Assembly (NCBI GenBank): GCA_963771295.1
Contig: CAVYTB010000008.1
Coordinates: 581,242-645,241 of the forward strand
Reading direction: 5' to 3'
Source: Acidiferrum sp963771295
GTDB lineage: Bacteria > Acidobacteriota > Terriglobia > Acidiferrales > UBA7541
Length of the DNA: 64,000 nucleotides
The translations under genes were made by a program, and so were the position numbers. Shown here piece after piece: positions 26,757-36,646 of this stretch (position 1 is the stretch's first letter; every line of letters starts with the position of its first letter). The notes under the pieces were generated by a model. The model did not search any database. It saw only the letters and a program-made list of their open reading frames with translations, and was not told where the DNA came from.

Positions 26757-29700
26757 CTATGCGGGTTTAGTTGTTCGCCCAAGGTAAAAATGGATGGCGG
26801 GTGTCAGGATCAGCGACAACAGAATGGAACTAAGTAATCCTCCAATTACCGCGACCGCCAGAGGCTGCAGCATCTGCGAACCCGAGCCGATGGCCATTGC
26901 CAAGGGCAACATACCCGCAATCGTCGCCAGCGCAGTCATGGCGATCGGCCGCAGCCGCCGGCGCCCCGCCTGAATCATCGACTCTTCCGCGCTGAATCCG
27001 AATTGCCGGAATCGTTGATCGGCATCCAGCAGCAAGATGCCGTTCTTTGCCACGATTCCCACCACCATGATCATGCCCATGAACGACGCCACATTGAATG
27101 TGATGTGCGTGACCAGAAGGGCCAGGAATCCCCCAAAGGTGGAAAGCAGCGCCGACGCCAGAATCGCAGCCGGCGCGGAAAACGTGCGAAACTCGAACAG
27201 CAGCACCACGAACAGCAGCACCAGCGCCAGCAAGAACACCGTCAGCAGGTCACGGAAGGATTTCTGCTGCTCTTCGTATAGCCCGCCGTACTCCACGCGA
27301 ATCGACGACGGCAATTTCAACTCCTCCACCGCCTTCTTCACTGACTGCATTCCTTCGCCCAGGCTCACGCCCTCAAATCGGCCCGTCACTTCCACCAGAC
27401 GCTGCAAATTCTCTCGGCGAATTTCTGTCTGTCCCGGATCGGTAGAAATCGTGGCCAGTGATCCCAGCGTCGCGGTGCGGCCGCTCGCGCTGGTCAGCAA
27501 TGTATTGCTCATGCGGTCGAGCGACGCACGGCTCTCTTCAGGAAAGCGCACGCGAATGGTGTATGCTCGGTCGTTCAGCACGACCGGAGTCGCTGCCGGT
27601 TCTCCCTCTAATACTGCCGCCGCATTGGTGGCCACTTCTTCCGGGGTGAATCCCGCACGAGCCGCGATTGAGGGATCCACTTGATACGTAACGGCTGGGC
27701 CGCTGATAGTGTTCTCGATGCCGTCGAGGACGTCGACCACGTGCGGCACTTTTTGAATCGCGTCCGCTACGCGCGGCGCCGTCGATGACAGCAGCTTTGC
27801 GTCCGGCGAAAACAGCTTGATTACAATCGGCTCCGGCGCGCTCGTCAGATCGCCAATCATGTCTTGCAACACTTGCACGAACTCGACGTCGGCTCCCGGC
27901 TCGGTGCGTTTAATTTCTGCGCGAATGTCCGACATAATTTCTTCGATGTCGCGTTTGCGGTCCTTCTTCAACTTCACCGTGAAGTCGCCGCGATTCGCTT
28001 CGGTCACTGCTGCAAGCCCCAACTGCAATCCGGTGCGTCGCGAAGTATTCTCCACCTCAGGCATCGATCGCACGATTTGTTCGATGTGTTGCAGGATGCG
28101 GTCTGACTCCCCCAGAGAGCTGCCAGGTGGAGTGTAATAGTCCAGAATGAAGCCGCCTTCGTCCATCTCCGGCAACAGGTCCGAGCCCAGGAATTTGTAG
28201 CACACGAACGTCATCACAACGATTGCCACGCACGATACGCCTACCATCACAGGCCGGTGCAGAATCTTCAACATGATGCGGCCGTAGAAGTCCACGATGC
28301 GCCCGAAGAATCCGGATAGATGCGCTTCTTCCGCGGCGAGCAACGATGCTGCCGTCGGTTCGCCCGCCGGAACTTCCGCTGCGGCCACGGCGTCCTTGCG
28401 CCGAACGAAATACTGGCTGAGCGTTGGCGTCCACGTCAGCGCTAGCAGCAGGGAACTGAGCAGCGCCACGGTCATGGTAATTGCCAACGCGCGGAAGAAG
28501 CTTCCAGTGACGCCGGTGGTAGAAATCAGCGGCAGGAAGACGACGATCGGTGTGATCGTCGAGCCAATCAAAGGCACGGTGATTTCTTTCAGCGCGCTTT
28601 GGATGGCTCGCAATCTGGATTCACCGGCGTCTCGATGGAGCACGATGTTTTCCAGCACCACGATGGCGTCGTCGATCACCAATCCCACGGCGGCTGCCAA
28701 TCCTCCCAGGGTCATCAGGTTGAAGCTTTGTCCCGTCAGCTTGAGAACAATGAGCGTCAGCAACAGGGTCACCGGTATCACCAGGCCGGCAACAAACGAG
28801 CTGCCCCAATCGCGCAGGAACAGCACCAGAATGATGGACGACAAAATGATTCCCAGCAGCACGGCGTCGCGCACACTGGCAATGGAATCCTTCACAATCG
28901 TCGACTGATCGTAGAACGGTTCCAGGTGAACGCCGGGGGGCAGCGTGGGTCTCAATTCGGCAATTTTCTGATGCACCTCGTTCGCCACGTCCAGCGTGTT
29001 GCTTTCCGGCTGCCGGTGCACGCTGAGCAGAACCGCAGGTTTGCCGTTCGCCGTCACCATGGTGTACACGGGCGCTTCGGATGGCGCCACTTTCGCAATA
29101 TCGCCCAAACGAATCGGCGTGCCATCCTTCGACGTCTTCACGACGATTCGCCCGATTTCTTCGGGAGTGCGCACTTGCCCGCTGATTAGTCCCAGCACCA
29201 GTTGATGCTCGTGCTCCAGCAGACCTGGCGAATCGATCAAATTGGTGCGGCGAATGGACTCCAGAATGTCCGTCACCGTAATTCCCGCCGCCAGCAATCG
29301 CGCCGGATCCGGAGTGACCTGGAACTCCGGGACGCGGCCGCCTTGTACCAGCACGCTGGCAACGCCATCCAGACGGTTGATTCGCGGCTTCAAATCGTAG
29401 GTGGCAATTTCCCAGAGCTTGCTTTGTGGAATGGTGTCCGACGTCAAGCTGTATCCAAGAATGGGAAACGACGCAAAGGTCATGCGGTGCGTCTCGATTT
29501 TTGCGGTTGTAGGCAATTCCGGCTGCAGCCGCGCCACTACGGCATCCACACGCTGCAGTGTCAGAATCATGTCCGATCCCCAGTCGAAGAACAGATCCAC
29601 TTCGGCAGAACCGCGACTAGTAATGGATACGACTTTATTGAGGCCCGGCACGCTGTTCACGGCTTCTTCCATCGGGCGCGTAATGGTGACTAGCATCTGG

Positions 29701-29921
29701 TCGATCGGCATCACGCCGTTGTCGACGCCGATGATGATGCGTGGAAAATCTGTATTGGGAAATACCGCGACAGGAATGCTGAATGCCAGGTAGGCTCCGA
29801 CCAGCGCCAGGCTCACAATCAGAAACAGAATCGGTTGCGACAATTTGCGGAACCACGGCACCGTGGCGCCTTGGGGACCTTGCTTTACTGGAGCCTCCCG
29901 CTCTTCCGGCCGCGAATCCAT
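26757..29921 (-). CDS. RND-superfamily efflux pump inner-membrane permease
   Basis: 1054 residues, full RND length. Twelve membrane helices in two halves, with the helix-4 proton-relay motif AVGLVIDDAIVVLEN (paired Asp), porter-domain segments FPNTDFPRIIIGVDN and GSAEVDLFFDWGSDM, and the second-half motif GFSAEESMIQAGRRRLRPIAMTALATIAGMLPLA. Closest in style to HAE1/MdtBC-like drug pumps, though a metal-exporting role cannot be excluded. Third gene of a TolC-adaptor-RND operon (6 bp after the adaptor). Confidence 0.95.
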   Translation of the reverse strand: MDSRPEEREAPVKQGPQGATVPWFRKLSQPILFLIVSLALVGAYLAFSIPVAVFPNTDFPRIIIGVDNGVMPIDQMLVTITRPMEEAVNSVPGLNKVVSITSRGSAEVDLFFDWGSDMILTLQRVDAVVARLQPELPTTAKIETHRMTFASFPILGYSLTSDTIPQSKLWEIATYDLKPRINRLDGVASVLVQGGRVPEFQVTPDPARLLAAGITVTDILESIRRTNLIDSPGLLEHEHQLVLGLISGQVRTPEEIGRIVVKTSKDGTPIRLGDIAKVAPSEAPVYTMVTANGKPAVLLSVHRQPESNTLDVANEVHQKIAELRPTLPPGVHLEPFYDQSTIVKDSIASVRDAVLLGIILSSIILVLFLRDWGSSFVAGLVIPVTLLLTLIVLKLTGQSFNLMTLGGLAAAVGLVIDDAIVVLENIVLHRDAGESRLRAIQSALKEITVPLIGSTITPIVVFLPLISTTGVTGSFFRALAITMTVALLSSLLLALTWTPTLSQYFVRRKDAVAAAEVPAGEPTAASLLAAEEAHLSGFFGRIVDFYGRIMLKILHRPVMVGVSCVAIVVMTFVCYKFLGSDLLPEMDEGGFILDYYTPPGSSLGESDRILQHIEQIVRSMPEVENTSRRTGLQLGLAAVTEANRGDFTVKLKKDRKRDIEEIMSDIRAEIKRTEPGADVEFVQVLQDMIGDLTSAPEPIVIKLFSPDAKLLSSTAPRVADAIQKVPHVVDVLDGIENTISGPAVTYQVDPSIAARAGFTPEEVATNAAAVLEGEPAATPVVLNDRAYTIRVRFPEESRASLDRMSNTLLTSASGRTATLGSLATISTDPGQTEIRRENLQRLVEVTGRFEGVSLGEGMQSVKKAVEELKLPSSIRVEYGGLYEEQQKSFRDLLTVFLLALVLLFVVLLFEFRTFSAPAAILASALLSTFGGFLALLVTHITFNVASFMGMIMVVGIVAKNGILLLDADQRFRQFGFSAEESMIQAGRRRLRPIAMTALATIAGMLPLAMAIGSGSQMLQPLAVAVIGGLLSSILLSLILTPAIHFYLGRTTKPA

Positions 29922-29927
29922 GCGCCG

Positions 29928-31301
29928 CTACTCCTTGCCCTTCGCAGGAACCGCGGGCGCGGTGGCCTTTTTGTCCGGAGCCGCGCCGACCTTATCGCTC
30001 GTATCGCCGGCATCTTTATCTTTTTCTGCCTCTGCTGCGGGCGCCGCTTCCACCTTGATCTTCGTGCCATCTGGTAACGCGTACCCGCCTGCCGTGATTA
30101 CCAGATCATTTTCTTTGATGCCGGATTGAATCTCCGCCAGCTCTTTGTTGCGAATGCCGATCTTCACTTTCGCGAGATGCGCCTTGTCGTCTTTCTCTGC
30201 GAGCATCACGTAATCTCCCGCTTCGGGCGACTTGAACACTGCAGCCGTGGGCACGGTCAACGCATCTTTCACACTTTTGGCAATTGCTTCTATTTGCACG
30301 TTCATTCCTGGCTTCAGAGCCGCACTCGCCTTCAGCGCCTCCACCCAAATTTCAATCGTCGTGCTTCCCGGATCCAGCGCTGGGCTCACCAGCATCACTC
30401 GCCCCGGGATTGATTCCTCCGCTCCCGGTACATTCAGTTCTGCATGGTCTCCCACCTTCAGCAGTACCGCTTCACTTTGCGGAATATGTGCCTTGGCGAT
30501 CAGCTTCGATGTATTCATCACCGTCAGAATTGGCTGGTTCGCCGTTGCCAACTCGCCCTGATACAGAGGCCGGTCGGTGACCACGCCGTCGATGGGGCTG
30601 CGAATCACCGAATAACTAAGCAGCGCCTGCGCGTTTTCATATGTGCCCTTTGCCGCGGACAGCTGGCCACTTGCAACCTTGAGTGCCTGTTCTTTGCCCA
30701 GCCGCTGCAAATCCGAGAGTTGTTTTTGCGCTTGTTCGTTCTGGCTGCGCGCCTGGATCATGGCAACTTCTCCTGTATCCAAGTCGCGTCGCGGAATCGC
30801 TCCCTGATCGAACAACTCTTTTCGCGAGGCGTAGACTTTTTGTTGTGCGTCGAAAGCCGCTTTTGCCGCCGCTGCATCCAGTTCGGCTTTTTGAATCTGC
30901 TGCGGTACGCTGGCTCCCGTAGTCGTCTTGTAGTTGGCTTCCGCTTGTTCGAAATTGCCCTTGCTCTGCTCTGCTGTGCCGGCCAGGTCCGCGTTTTCCA
31001 GTTGCGCTAATGATTGACCCTTTTTTACGCGGCTTCCACGTTGCACATAAAACTTGCTGATGGTCGAAGTGATCTTCGGCGTGATTACGGCTTGCTCCAG
31101 CGGAAAAACGACTGCCTCGGACGAAACCGTCAATTCAATCGGTCCGCGCTTTGCCGGCGTGGTCTGCACCGCCACGACCGTTTCCGGTTCTTTCTCCGGG
31201 CCGCCGCATCCTGTTAGCAGCGCCACGGCACACAGCGTAAAGAGCAGCGACTTCGGCCAGTGGCTCATCTTTTCTGTTTTGCTTTTCATTCGAACGCTCA
31301 T
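29928..31301 (-). CDS. RND efflux periplasmic adaptor (membrane-fusion lipoprotein)
   Basis: 457 residues. Lipoprotein signal with lipobox LLTGC, then the adaptor layout: barrel-sandwich hybrid (VVFPLEQAVITPKITSTISKFYVQRGSRVKKGQSLAQLEN), long alpha-helical hairpin (about 95-220), second lipoyl half (YSVIRSPIDGVVTDRPLYQGE), beta-barrel, and a low-complexity Lys/Ala/Pro C-terminal tail. It connects the RND pump to the TolC channel. Its ATG overlaps the TolC stop by 4 bp. Confidence 0.94.
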   Translation of the reverse strand: MSVRMKSKTEKMSHWPKSLLFTLCAVALLTGCGGPEKEPETVVAVQTTPAKRGPIELTVSSEAVVFPLEQAVITPKITSTISKFYVQRGSRVKKGQSLAQLENADLAGTAEQSKGNFEQAEANYKTTTGASVPQQIQKAELDAAAAKAAFDAQQKVYASRKELFDQGAIPRRDLDTGEVAMIQARSQNEQAQKQLSDLQRLGKEQALKVASGQLSAAKGTYENAQALLSYSVIRSPIDGVVTDRPLYQGELATANQPILTVMNTSKLIAKAHIPQSEAVLLKVGDHAELNVPGAEESIPGRVMLVSPALDPGSTTIEIWVEALKASAALKPGMNVQIEAIAKSVKDALTVPTAAVFKSPEAGDYVMLAEKDDKAHLAKVKIGIRNKELAEIQSGIKENDLVITAGGYALPDGTKIKVEAAPAAEAEKDKDAGDTSDKVGAAPDKKATAPAVPAKGKE

Positions 31302-32704
31302 GGAGTCGTCATCACTCCTGTCAGGGTCTGCAGATTTGCCAGCGCCACACGATAGCGCACTGCCCCGTTCTGGTAAGCAGCGTTGGCCTGCGCAAATGTG
31401 CTCTGCGCGTCCACCACCTCAAGCACCGTCCCCTCTCCGCCTTTGTAGCGCAACGTCGTCAGCCGCAAACTCTCCGCTGATAATTCGGCGGATCTTTGCA
31501 GCCCGCTCAATTCGTTCAGCGCCGTCTCTGCTTCCGAATACAGCGAGCGCATCTCCGCCAGCAATTTTCGCTGCGCGAACGACAACTCCTTCTTGGCCAG
31601 TTCACGTTTTAATTCCGCCTGCCGCACGCGGCTCTGCGTCGCGCCCCAATTCCACACCGGCAACGTCAGCGCCGCCATCGCCGAGGAGCCCAGGTTGGAC
31701 AGCTTCTGGCCATCCACAACCGAATTGGTGGCATAGTTCGGCGCATCGATGCCGTACCAATAATCCAGGCTGATGGACGGCAGATATCCTGCGCGCGCCG
31801 CGGTTACGTCGTGTCTGGCCGCTTGTGTGTTGGCCAGCGCCTCGCGAATGTCTGGATTCTCATGCGCCGCCTGGGCTTCAAATTCTTCGCGCACCGGCAG
31901 TGGAACGTTCGCGTGGAGATCATCGGCCGTCTCGAAGTTGTCGTTAAAGTCTGGGAAGATCAGCACCGCCAAGTCCAGCCGGGCGTTCAGCAGCGTCAGT
32001 TGCGCCTCCTGCAATTGCCGCCGCCGCTCCTGCGCTTGCAACTCCGCCTTGATTACATCAGAGTGGGCAACTTCGCCGCCGTGTTCGAGCGACTGCGTCA
32101 ATTTCAGAAATGCTTCGCCATCTTGTGCGGTGTGCTGTGCGGATTCCATGACTGCTTCCGCGGCGCCCACCGCAAAATAGCTTTGCACCACAGTCACTAC
32201 CAGGCCGCGTGTGGCAAGTTCTGCGCGCGCCTTGGCCGCCGCTGCCAGTGCCGCCGTGCGCCGGTACGCGGCCACACTCGCCAGGTCGAGCAATTCATGC
32301 ACATTTCCCTGGCTGATATATTCGTGCGGCGCATTGTTCGCGATGAACTTGACGGCTCCAAGCGAGTTGGGCTGCGTGTACAAACCCGAAGTATTGAAGT
32401 CCACACCGGGCAGCAAACCGGCGCGGGCTTGCACTTTGTCTTCGCGCGCCACACCCGCATCAGTCGCTGCCGATTGAAACTGCGTGCTGTTTTTTCGCGC
32501 CAGGTCGAGCGCCTGCTTCAAGGTGATGCGCTGAATTGAGGCACTTGCTGGTGGGATCGTTGCCGGAGAAGGCGCCACCTTGGGAACGGGTGCCGACGGC
32601 GCTTCCTGCGCGTGCAGCGGCAGCAGCACGGCTATCGACGCGAATCCTGCGAGAAATACTGTAGTTGTTGTCGTTCGCATAGAGGTATTTGGCCGCGCAT
32701 ACAC
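31298..32704 (-). CDS. TolC-family outer-membrane efflux protein
   Basis: 468 residues with signal peptide (VFLAGFASIAVLLPLHA-Q). Two outer-membrane-efflux repeats: helical segments ALDLARKNSTQFQSA and, in the second half, QAAHENPDIREALANTQAARHDVTAARAGYLPSI, ending ANAAYQNGAVRYRVALANLQTLTG, the standard TolC/CusC C-terminus. It forms the exit duct of the tripartite pump. First gene of the operon; about 150 bp separate it from the upstream sensor kinase gene, so it probably has its own promoter. Confidence 0.94.
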   Translation of the reverse strand: MYARPNTSMRTTTTTVFLAGFASIAVLLPLHAQEAPSAPVPKVAPSPATIPPASASIQRITLKQALDLARKNSTQFQSAATDAGVAREDKVQARAGLLPGVDFNTSGLYTQPNSLGAVKFIANNAPHEYISQGNVHELLDLASVAAYRRTAALAAAAKARAELATRGLVVTVVQSYFAVGAAEAVMESAQHTAQDGEAFLKLTQSLEHGGEVAHSDVIKAELQAQERRRQLQEAQLTLLNARLDLAVLIFPDFNDNFETADDLHANVPLPVREEFEAQAAHENPDIREALANTQAARHDVTAARAGYLPSISLDYWYGIDAPNYATNSVVDGQKLSNLGSSAMAALTLPVWNWGATQSRVRQAELKRELAKKELSFAQRKLLAEMRSLYSEAETALNELSGLQRSAELSAESLRLTTLRYKGGEGTVLEVVDAQSTFAQANAAYQNGAVRYRVALANLQTLTGVMTTP

Positions 32705-32858
32705 TTGCCTGGAGCAGCGGCCTGCAACTCTTTCAAAGTAGCGAAGACAACCTAAATGTACGATTAATCGACTTGAACAAAGGGCAGACGGGTTCGCAAG
32801 TGAAAAGTTGTTGCTTCACACTTTTTTGACGCGAGGCGGCCGCCTCAGAAGGTGGCCA

Positions 32859-34325
32859 CTAGGCATTCTTACCGACATCGCCCACGGGCAACCGCGCTGT
32901 AAACGTCGTTCCCGCTGCATCCGACTTGGTCAATTCCAGACGACCGTGATGCGCCTCTGCGATCCAGCGCGCAATCGATAATCCTAGCCCTGCTCCACCA
33001 GAATCCCCTTCGGCTCGCGAGCGCGCCTTGTCTGCCCGGAAGAAGCGCTCAAATATGCGCGCCTGCAGCTCCGCAGGAATTCCAGTTCCCGTGTCGTTGA
33101 CACTGAGCGTGTAGTCGTCACCTTGTCGGCGACACTCAAGCGAGATTTGGCCGCCCTCCGGCGTGTATTTGATGGCGTTGTCCAGCAGGTTCAGCAGCAT
33201 TCTGCGCAGCAGCGCTTCGTCCGCCTCGATTGGCAATTCCGGCTCGATCGCGGCAGACAAGGTAATCTTCTTCGCCAGCGCCAGCGATCTGGCCCTGCGC
33301 AGCACATCCGCGGTCAGTTCGTCCAGGTAGACGCTTTGCAGTTGCAACGGGTATTGACCAGCATCGGCGCGCGTCAGCGTGAACAAGTCCTCCACAATTC
33401 GCGCCAGACGCTGAGACTCGTCCTTTAGTATTCCTAGCGTTTCGCGGTATTCCTCGGGCGAGCGATCTGCGCGCGAAAGCGTCACTTCCGTTTCCCCGTG
33501 CAAAATGGCCACCGGCGTCCGCAGTTCATGCGAAGCGTCCGCCATGAAGCGTTTCTGTCGCTCAAAGGATTCTTCCAGCCGCTCCAGCAATTGATTAAAG
33601 GTAACCGCCAGTTGTCCCAGTTCGTCGCGTGGATTCAACACCGCCAACCTGGCGTGCAGGTTTGCCGCGCCCATTCCGCGCGCTTGTGTTGCCATCGCCG
33701 CCACCGGCTGCAAACTTTTTCTGGCCAGAACATATCCGCCGAGGCTCGCCACCAGCAATGCAGCAGGGATGGCGCACAAAAACGTATTGCGAATATCCTC
33801 CAGCATTTCGTGCTGCGGGTGCAGCGACTGCAGAACCACCAGCACGTACGTTCCGTCTGCTACCTCAACGCGCTTCGCATAGCCACGAAAGAAATCCCGC
33901 CGTGCTCGCAACGTGCGCATCGCCCGCCGTGAAGAGTCGGAAGCAGCTGCAAGCTCGCGGAACGATGGCGAAGCAAAAATGGTTGGCGTAAGTCGTTCCA
34001 GTGCGGGATCCGCTGCCGGCAGGTCCAGCGTGCTCAACACTACGTTACCGCTGGAATCAAGAACCACGAAAACGGTGTCGCGAAACCGGTGTTCCAGAAT
34101 GGCCGCGCGCGCCGCCTCTTTCGCTGGATCGGGGCCGTCCTGATCCTTCAGTTCTGCCCGGAATGTAGTTGCGAACGCGTCAGCAATTTCAACAAGGTTG
34201 CTGTCGGTGCGTTGCGAACTATTTCGCGCGTACAGAACATATGTGAGCACCGCCAGTAGAATCAGCACCAACGCCAGCGCCAGCGTGTACCACACCGTCA
34301 GCCGTACCCGCACGGAATCAAGCAT
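32859..34325 (-). CDS. Sensor histidine kinase next to the RND operon
   Basis: 488 residues from the ATG at 34325 (MLDSVRVRLT); the longer frame to 34373 lies inside the regulator gene. Membrane helix 1 (about 10-32), a periplasmic domain, helix 2 (about 175-195), HAMP, HisKA with phospho-acceptor His in SHELRTPVAIL, and HATPase with LLNLLDNAIKYTPEGG, NDTGTGIP and GLGLSIAR. The layout is that of CusS/QseC-type kinases. It overlaps the response regulator by 8 bp and precedes the efflux operon, so it may control pump expression in response to a periplasmic ligand. Confidence 0.94.
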   Translation of the reverse strand: MLDSVRVRLTVWYTLALALVLILLAVLTYVLYARNSSQRTDSNLVEIADAFATTFRAELKDQDGPDPAKEAARAAILEHRFRDTVFVVLDSSGNVVLSTLDLPAADPALERLTPTIFASPSFRELAAASDSSRRAMRTLRARRDFFRGYAKRVEVADGTYVLVVLQSLHPQHEMLEDIRNTFLCAIPAALLVASLGGYVLARKSLQPVAAMATQARGMGAANLHARLAVLNPRDELGQLAVTFNQLLERLEESFERQKRFMADASHELRTPVAILHGETEVTLSRADRSPEEYRETLGILKDESQRLARIVEDLFTLTRADAGQYPLQLQSVYLDELTADVLRRARSLALAKKITLSAAIEPELPIEADEALLRRMLLNLLDNAIKYTPEGGQISLECRRQGDDYTLSVNDTGTGIPAELQARIFERFFRADKARSRAEGDSGGAGLGLSIARWIAEAHHGRLELTKSDAAGTTFTARLPVGDVGKNA

Positions 34326-35064
34326 GAAGCTTTCTCGTGCCGCCTGCCGCGGGTGGCTTTCCAGGCTTCCCATTGCTCGCTGCGGCGTTTTCCTCGCCTG
34401 CGTACAGCACGTAGCCGCTGCCGCGACGGGTCTGGAGCATCGGTTTGGCCGCTCCCTCGTCGAGCTTCCGGCGCAGCCTGTTGATGTACACCTCGATCAA
34501 ATTCGAAAACGGGTCGAACGATTCATCCCACACGTGTTCCGCGATTTCCGCTCGTCCAATCACCCGCCCAGCGTTGCGCGCCAGAAACTCCAACAGCGCA
34601 TACTCCTTTGTCGTCAGCGAAATCGCGCGATGCCCGCGCTTCACCGTCTGCGCCGCCGTGTCCAGCACCAAATCTCCCACCACGATTTGCGGGGAACGCA
34701 CGTCCTTCGGCCTGCGCAGCAAAGCCCGCAGCCGCGCCAGCAACTCGCCAAATTCAAATGGTTTTGTCAGATAATCGTCGGCGCCGGAATCCAGGCCGGT
34801 GATGCGGTCCTCCACGCCGTCGCGCGCGGTCAGCATCAGAATCGGCGTGCGTTTTCCCTTGGCACGAATTGCGCGGCAGGCGGCGAACCCGTCGATTCCG
34901 GGAATCATTACGTCGAGGATCACAACGTCGTAGTCGTTGATTTCCGCCTGATACACCGCGTCTTTGCCGTTCGCCACCACATCGACGGCATACGACTCTT
35001 CGCGCAATCCTTTCGCCACGAATCGCGCGATCCTCGCGTCATCCTCCACCAGCAGCAGTCTCAT
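34318..35064 (-). CDS. OmpR/PhoB-family response regulator
   Basis: 248 residues from the ATG at 35064 (MRLLLVEDD; a TTG six codons earlier is less likely). Receiver domain with acidic pair EDD, phospho-acceptor Asp in VVILDVMIPGIDG, Thr in MLTARD and Lys in LTKPFEF; then a winged-helix effector with LTTKEYALLEFLARNAGRVIGRAEI and YINRLRRKLD. A short Gly/Pro/Lys-rich tail follows. Pairs with the overlapping kinase and likely regulates the adjacent TolC-adaptor-RND operon. Confidence 0.95.
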   Translation of the reverse strand: MRLLLVEDDARIARFVAKGLREESYAVDVVANGKDAVYQAEINDYDVVILDVMIPGIDGFAACRAIRAKGKRTPILMLTARDGVEDRITGLDSGADDYLTKPFEFGELLARLRALLRRPKDVRSPQIVVGDLVLDTAAQTVKRGHRAISLTTKEYALLEFLARNAGRVIGRAEIAEHVWDESFDPFSNLIEVYINRLRRKLDEGAAKPMLQTRRGSGYVLYAGEENAAASNGKPGKPPAAGGTRKLHA

Positions 35065-35114
35065 GCCCGTATCATACGGCAAATGATTCAGCGCGATAGC
35101 AGGGAACTATCGGC

Positions 35115-36014
35115 TTAACGCGCAAGCCGCTCTTCCATCTCATCCAGCGACCTGGGCCAATCCTCGCGCAGTAAGCGGCTCAGCGCGCGATCCGCCAACA
35201 ATTTCCCTTCGGTCTGGCAGTGCGGGCAATAGTTCGTTTCGTTTGACGCATAGCGTATGCGCTGGATTTTCGTGCCGCACACCGGGCAAGGTTGCCCATA
35301 TCTTCCATGCGCCGCCATTCCTTCGCGAAACGCGGTTACTTTCTCCGGAAACTTGTTACCAGCTTCTTCCCGCAAGCGCCGCGTCCAGTCTTGCAGTATA
35401 TGCCGCACCGCTTCGTACAAACGTTCAATCTCCTCGGCCTGCAAGCGCTGCGTGAGTTTCACCGGAGATAGTCGCGCAGTATGCAATATTTCGTCGGAAT
35501 ACGCGTTGCCGATTCCGCTGAACGTGCGCGGGTCCGTGAGCGCTCGCTTCAACGTGTGGTTCGAAGCCGTCAGCGCCGCGCGGAACTCGTCGAGGGTCGC
35601 GTGCAAAACTTCCAGTCCGCCGGGATCGAGCTTCGCCAGTTCCTCATTTCCATCCACAACGTGCAGCGACGCGCGCTTCTTCGTGCCTGCCTCCGTCAAC
35701 GTTAACGTGCCTGAATCGAAATCCAGCGCCGCCAGCGTTCGTCTCCCGTCGGGAGTCACCCGCTTCTGCACCCAATGCAGCCGGCCGGCAATCATCAGGT
35801 GAACTACCAGCCACAGTTCGCTGTCAAACTTCAGCGCGATGCGTTTCCCGACGCGCCTTAATTCCTTCACGGTGTGGCCTTGGATCGCCTCCACCGGAGG
35901 CTGCGCGGTTCGCAACAAAAATGGTCCGCGGATTTGGATTCGTTCCAGCACGTGTCCAAGAATCCGGCGCTCCAGCGCCTCGATGTACACGGTTATGTCA
36001 GGAAGCTCCGGCAT
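35115..36014 (-). CDS. mutM: Formamidopyrimidine-DNA glycosylase family protein (Fpg/Nei)
   Basis: 299 residues. N-terminus PELPDITVY with catalytic Pro and Glu (after Met removal), RRVGKRIAL with the conserved Lys, helix-two-turn-helix region (SGIGNAYSDEILHTARLSP) and a zinc finger C-P-V-C...C-P-H-C near residues 235-262. It excises oxidised bases such as 8-oxoguanine and cleaves the AP site. PELPD instead of PELPE plus ~300-residue length suggest a divergent Fpg/Nei paralogue rather than the housekeeping MutM. It begins about 60 bp from an abnormal poly-G block. Confidence 0.9.
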   Translation of the reverse strand: MPELPDITVYIEALERRILGHVLERIQIRGPFLLRTAQPPVEAIQGHTVKELRRVGKRIALKFDSELWLVVHLMIAGRLHWVQKRVTPDGRRTLAALDFDSGTLTLTEAGTKKRASLHVVDGNEELAKLDPGGLEVLHATLDEFRAALTASNHTLKRALTDPRTFSGIGNAYSDEILHTARLSPVKLTQRLQAEEIERLYEAVRHILQDWTRRLREEAGNKFPEKVTAFREGMAAHGRYGQPCPVCGTKIQRIRYASNETNYCPHCQTEGKLLADRALSRLLREDWPRSLDEMEERLAR

Positions 36015-36076
36015 CGGTTTTCAGAGGATGAATGCAGGCATTTCAGTTGGCTTTGCTGGCTTCCACGCCAAAGTCT

Positions 36077-36114
36077 GGGGGTGGGGGGGGGGGGGGGGGG
36101 CGGGGGGGGGGGGG
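36077..36114. repeat. Poly-G block (runs of 5, 18 and 13 G)
   Basis: G5-T-G18-C-G13 directly upstream of the fpg gene start. No other homopolymer in the window approaches this length. It may be a real simple repeat, but long G runs are also a known artefact of two-colour sequencing chemistry and of contig joins. Confidence 0.9.
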
Positions 36115-36646
36115 TCGGGTGATCTTTTTTTACGCACGGCCGCAGGCTTGGGTACGTGGCGGTGCGATGAGTGGGCTGCCCGCGGTCCGGGCGGTCTACT
36201 GGCGATGCGCGTGCGGGGTGGATCAGCGGCAGGCCCCATTGACCCCGGCCTCCCGCCGCGGAACCCCACGTCTGGCCACGCGCCGCCACAATAGTGCGGG
36301 AATAACCGCAGGACATGGTGGTGCGGAACCGCCCGGGCGCGCCGCCAGGTGGCGCGAGCGAAACGCCCAGCCGAAGATCTGAGCCGCCACGGCGTGGGAG
36401 CGGCACGAGCCGCACAGCGGTGAGCCGACGACTGTCCCTGCAGAACCTGAGCCATCTGGGTAGAGGCCCGAACTGAAAGTGAGTCGTCCCACTTGATGAC
36501 TCGGGTCAAGGCGTAGCAGCAGCACCAGCGCCAGGGAGGGGGGGTGGTCATGATTAAGCCTTTCTTTCGGGCGGTGAATTTCGCAGTACTACTTGGTGAG
36601 GGAGACTAGTCTAATCCCACCCGCGATGTAAACCCAATGAATGATC
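36115..36646. other. Compositionally atypical non-coding segment between poly-G block and insertion sequence
   Basis: About 530 bp, very GC-rich at its left (36120-36420), without a convincing gene; the long open frames on both strands are Pro/Arg/Gly-rich products of base composition. It could be inserted DNA brought with the IS, or a misassembled join. Confidence 0.5.

Noticed and set aside
36077..36114. Functional G-quadruplex regulating fpg
   Set aside because: Sequence could form one, but the run length and neighbouring irregularities make an artefact at least as likely; kept only as a question.
36021..36551. 176-codon minus-strand frame through the poly-G area
   Set aside because: Pro/Arg/Cys-rich product dictated by GC composition; includes a poly-Pro run made by the G tract.
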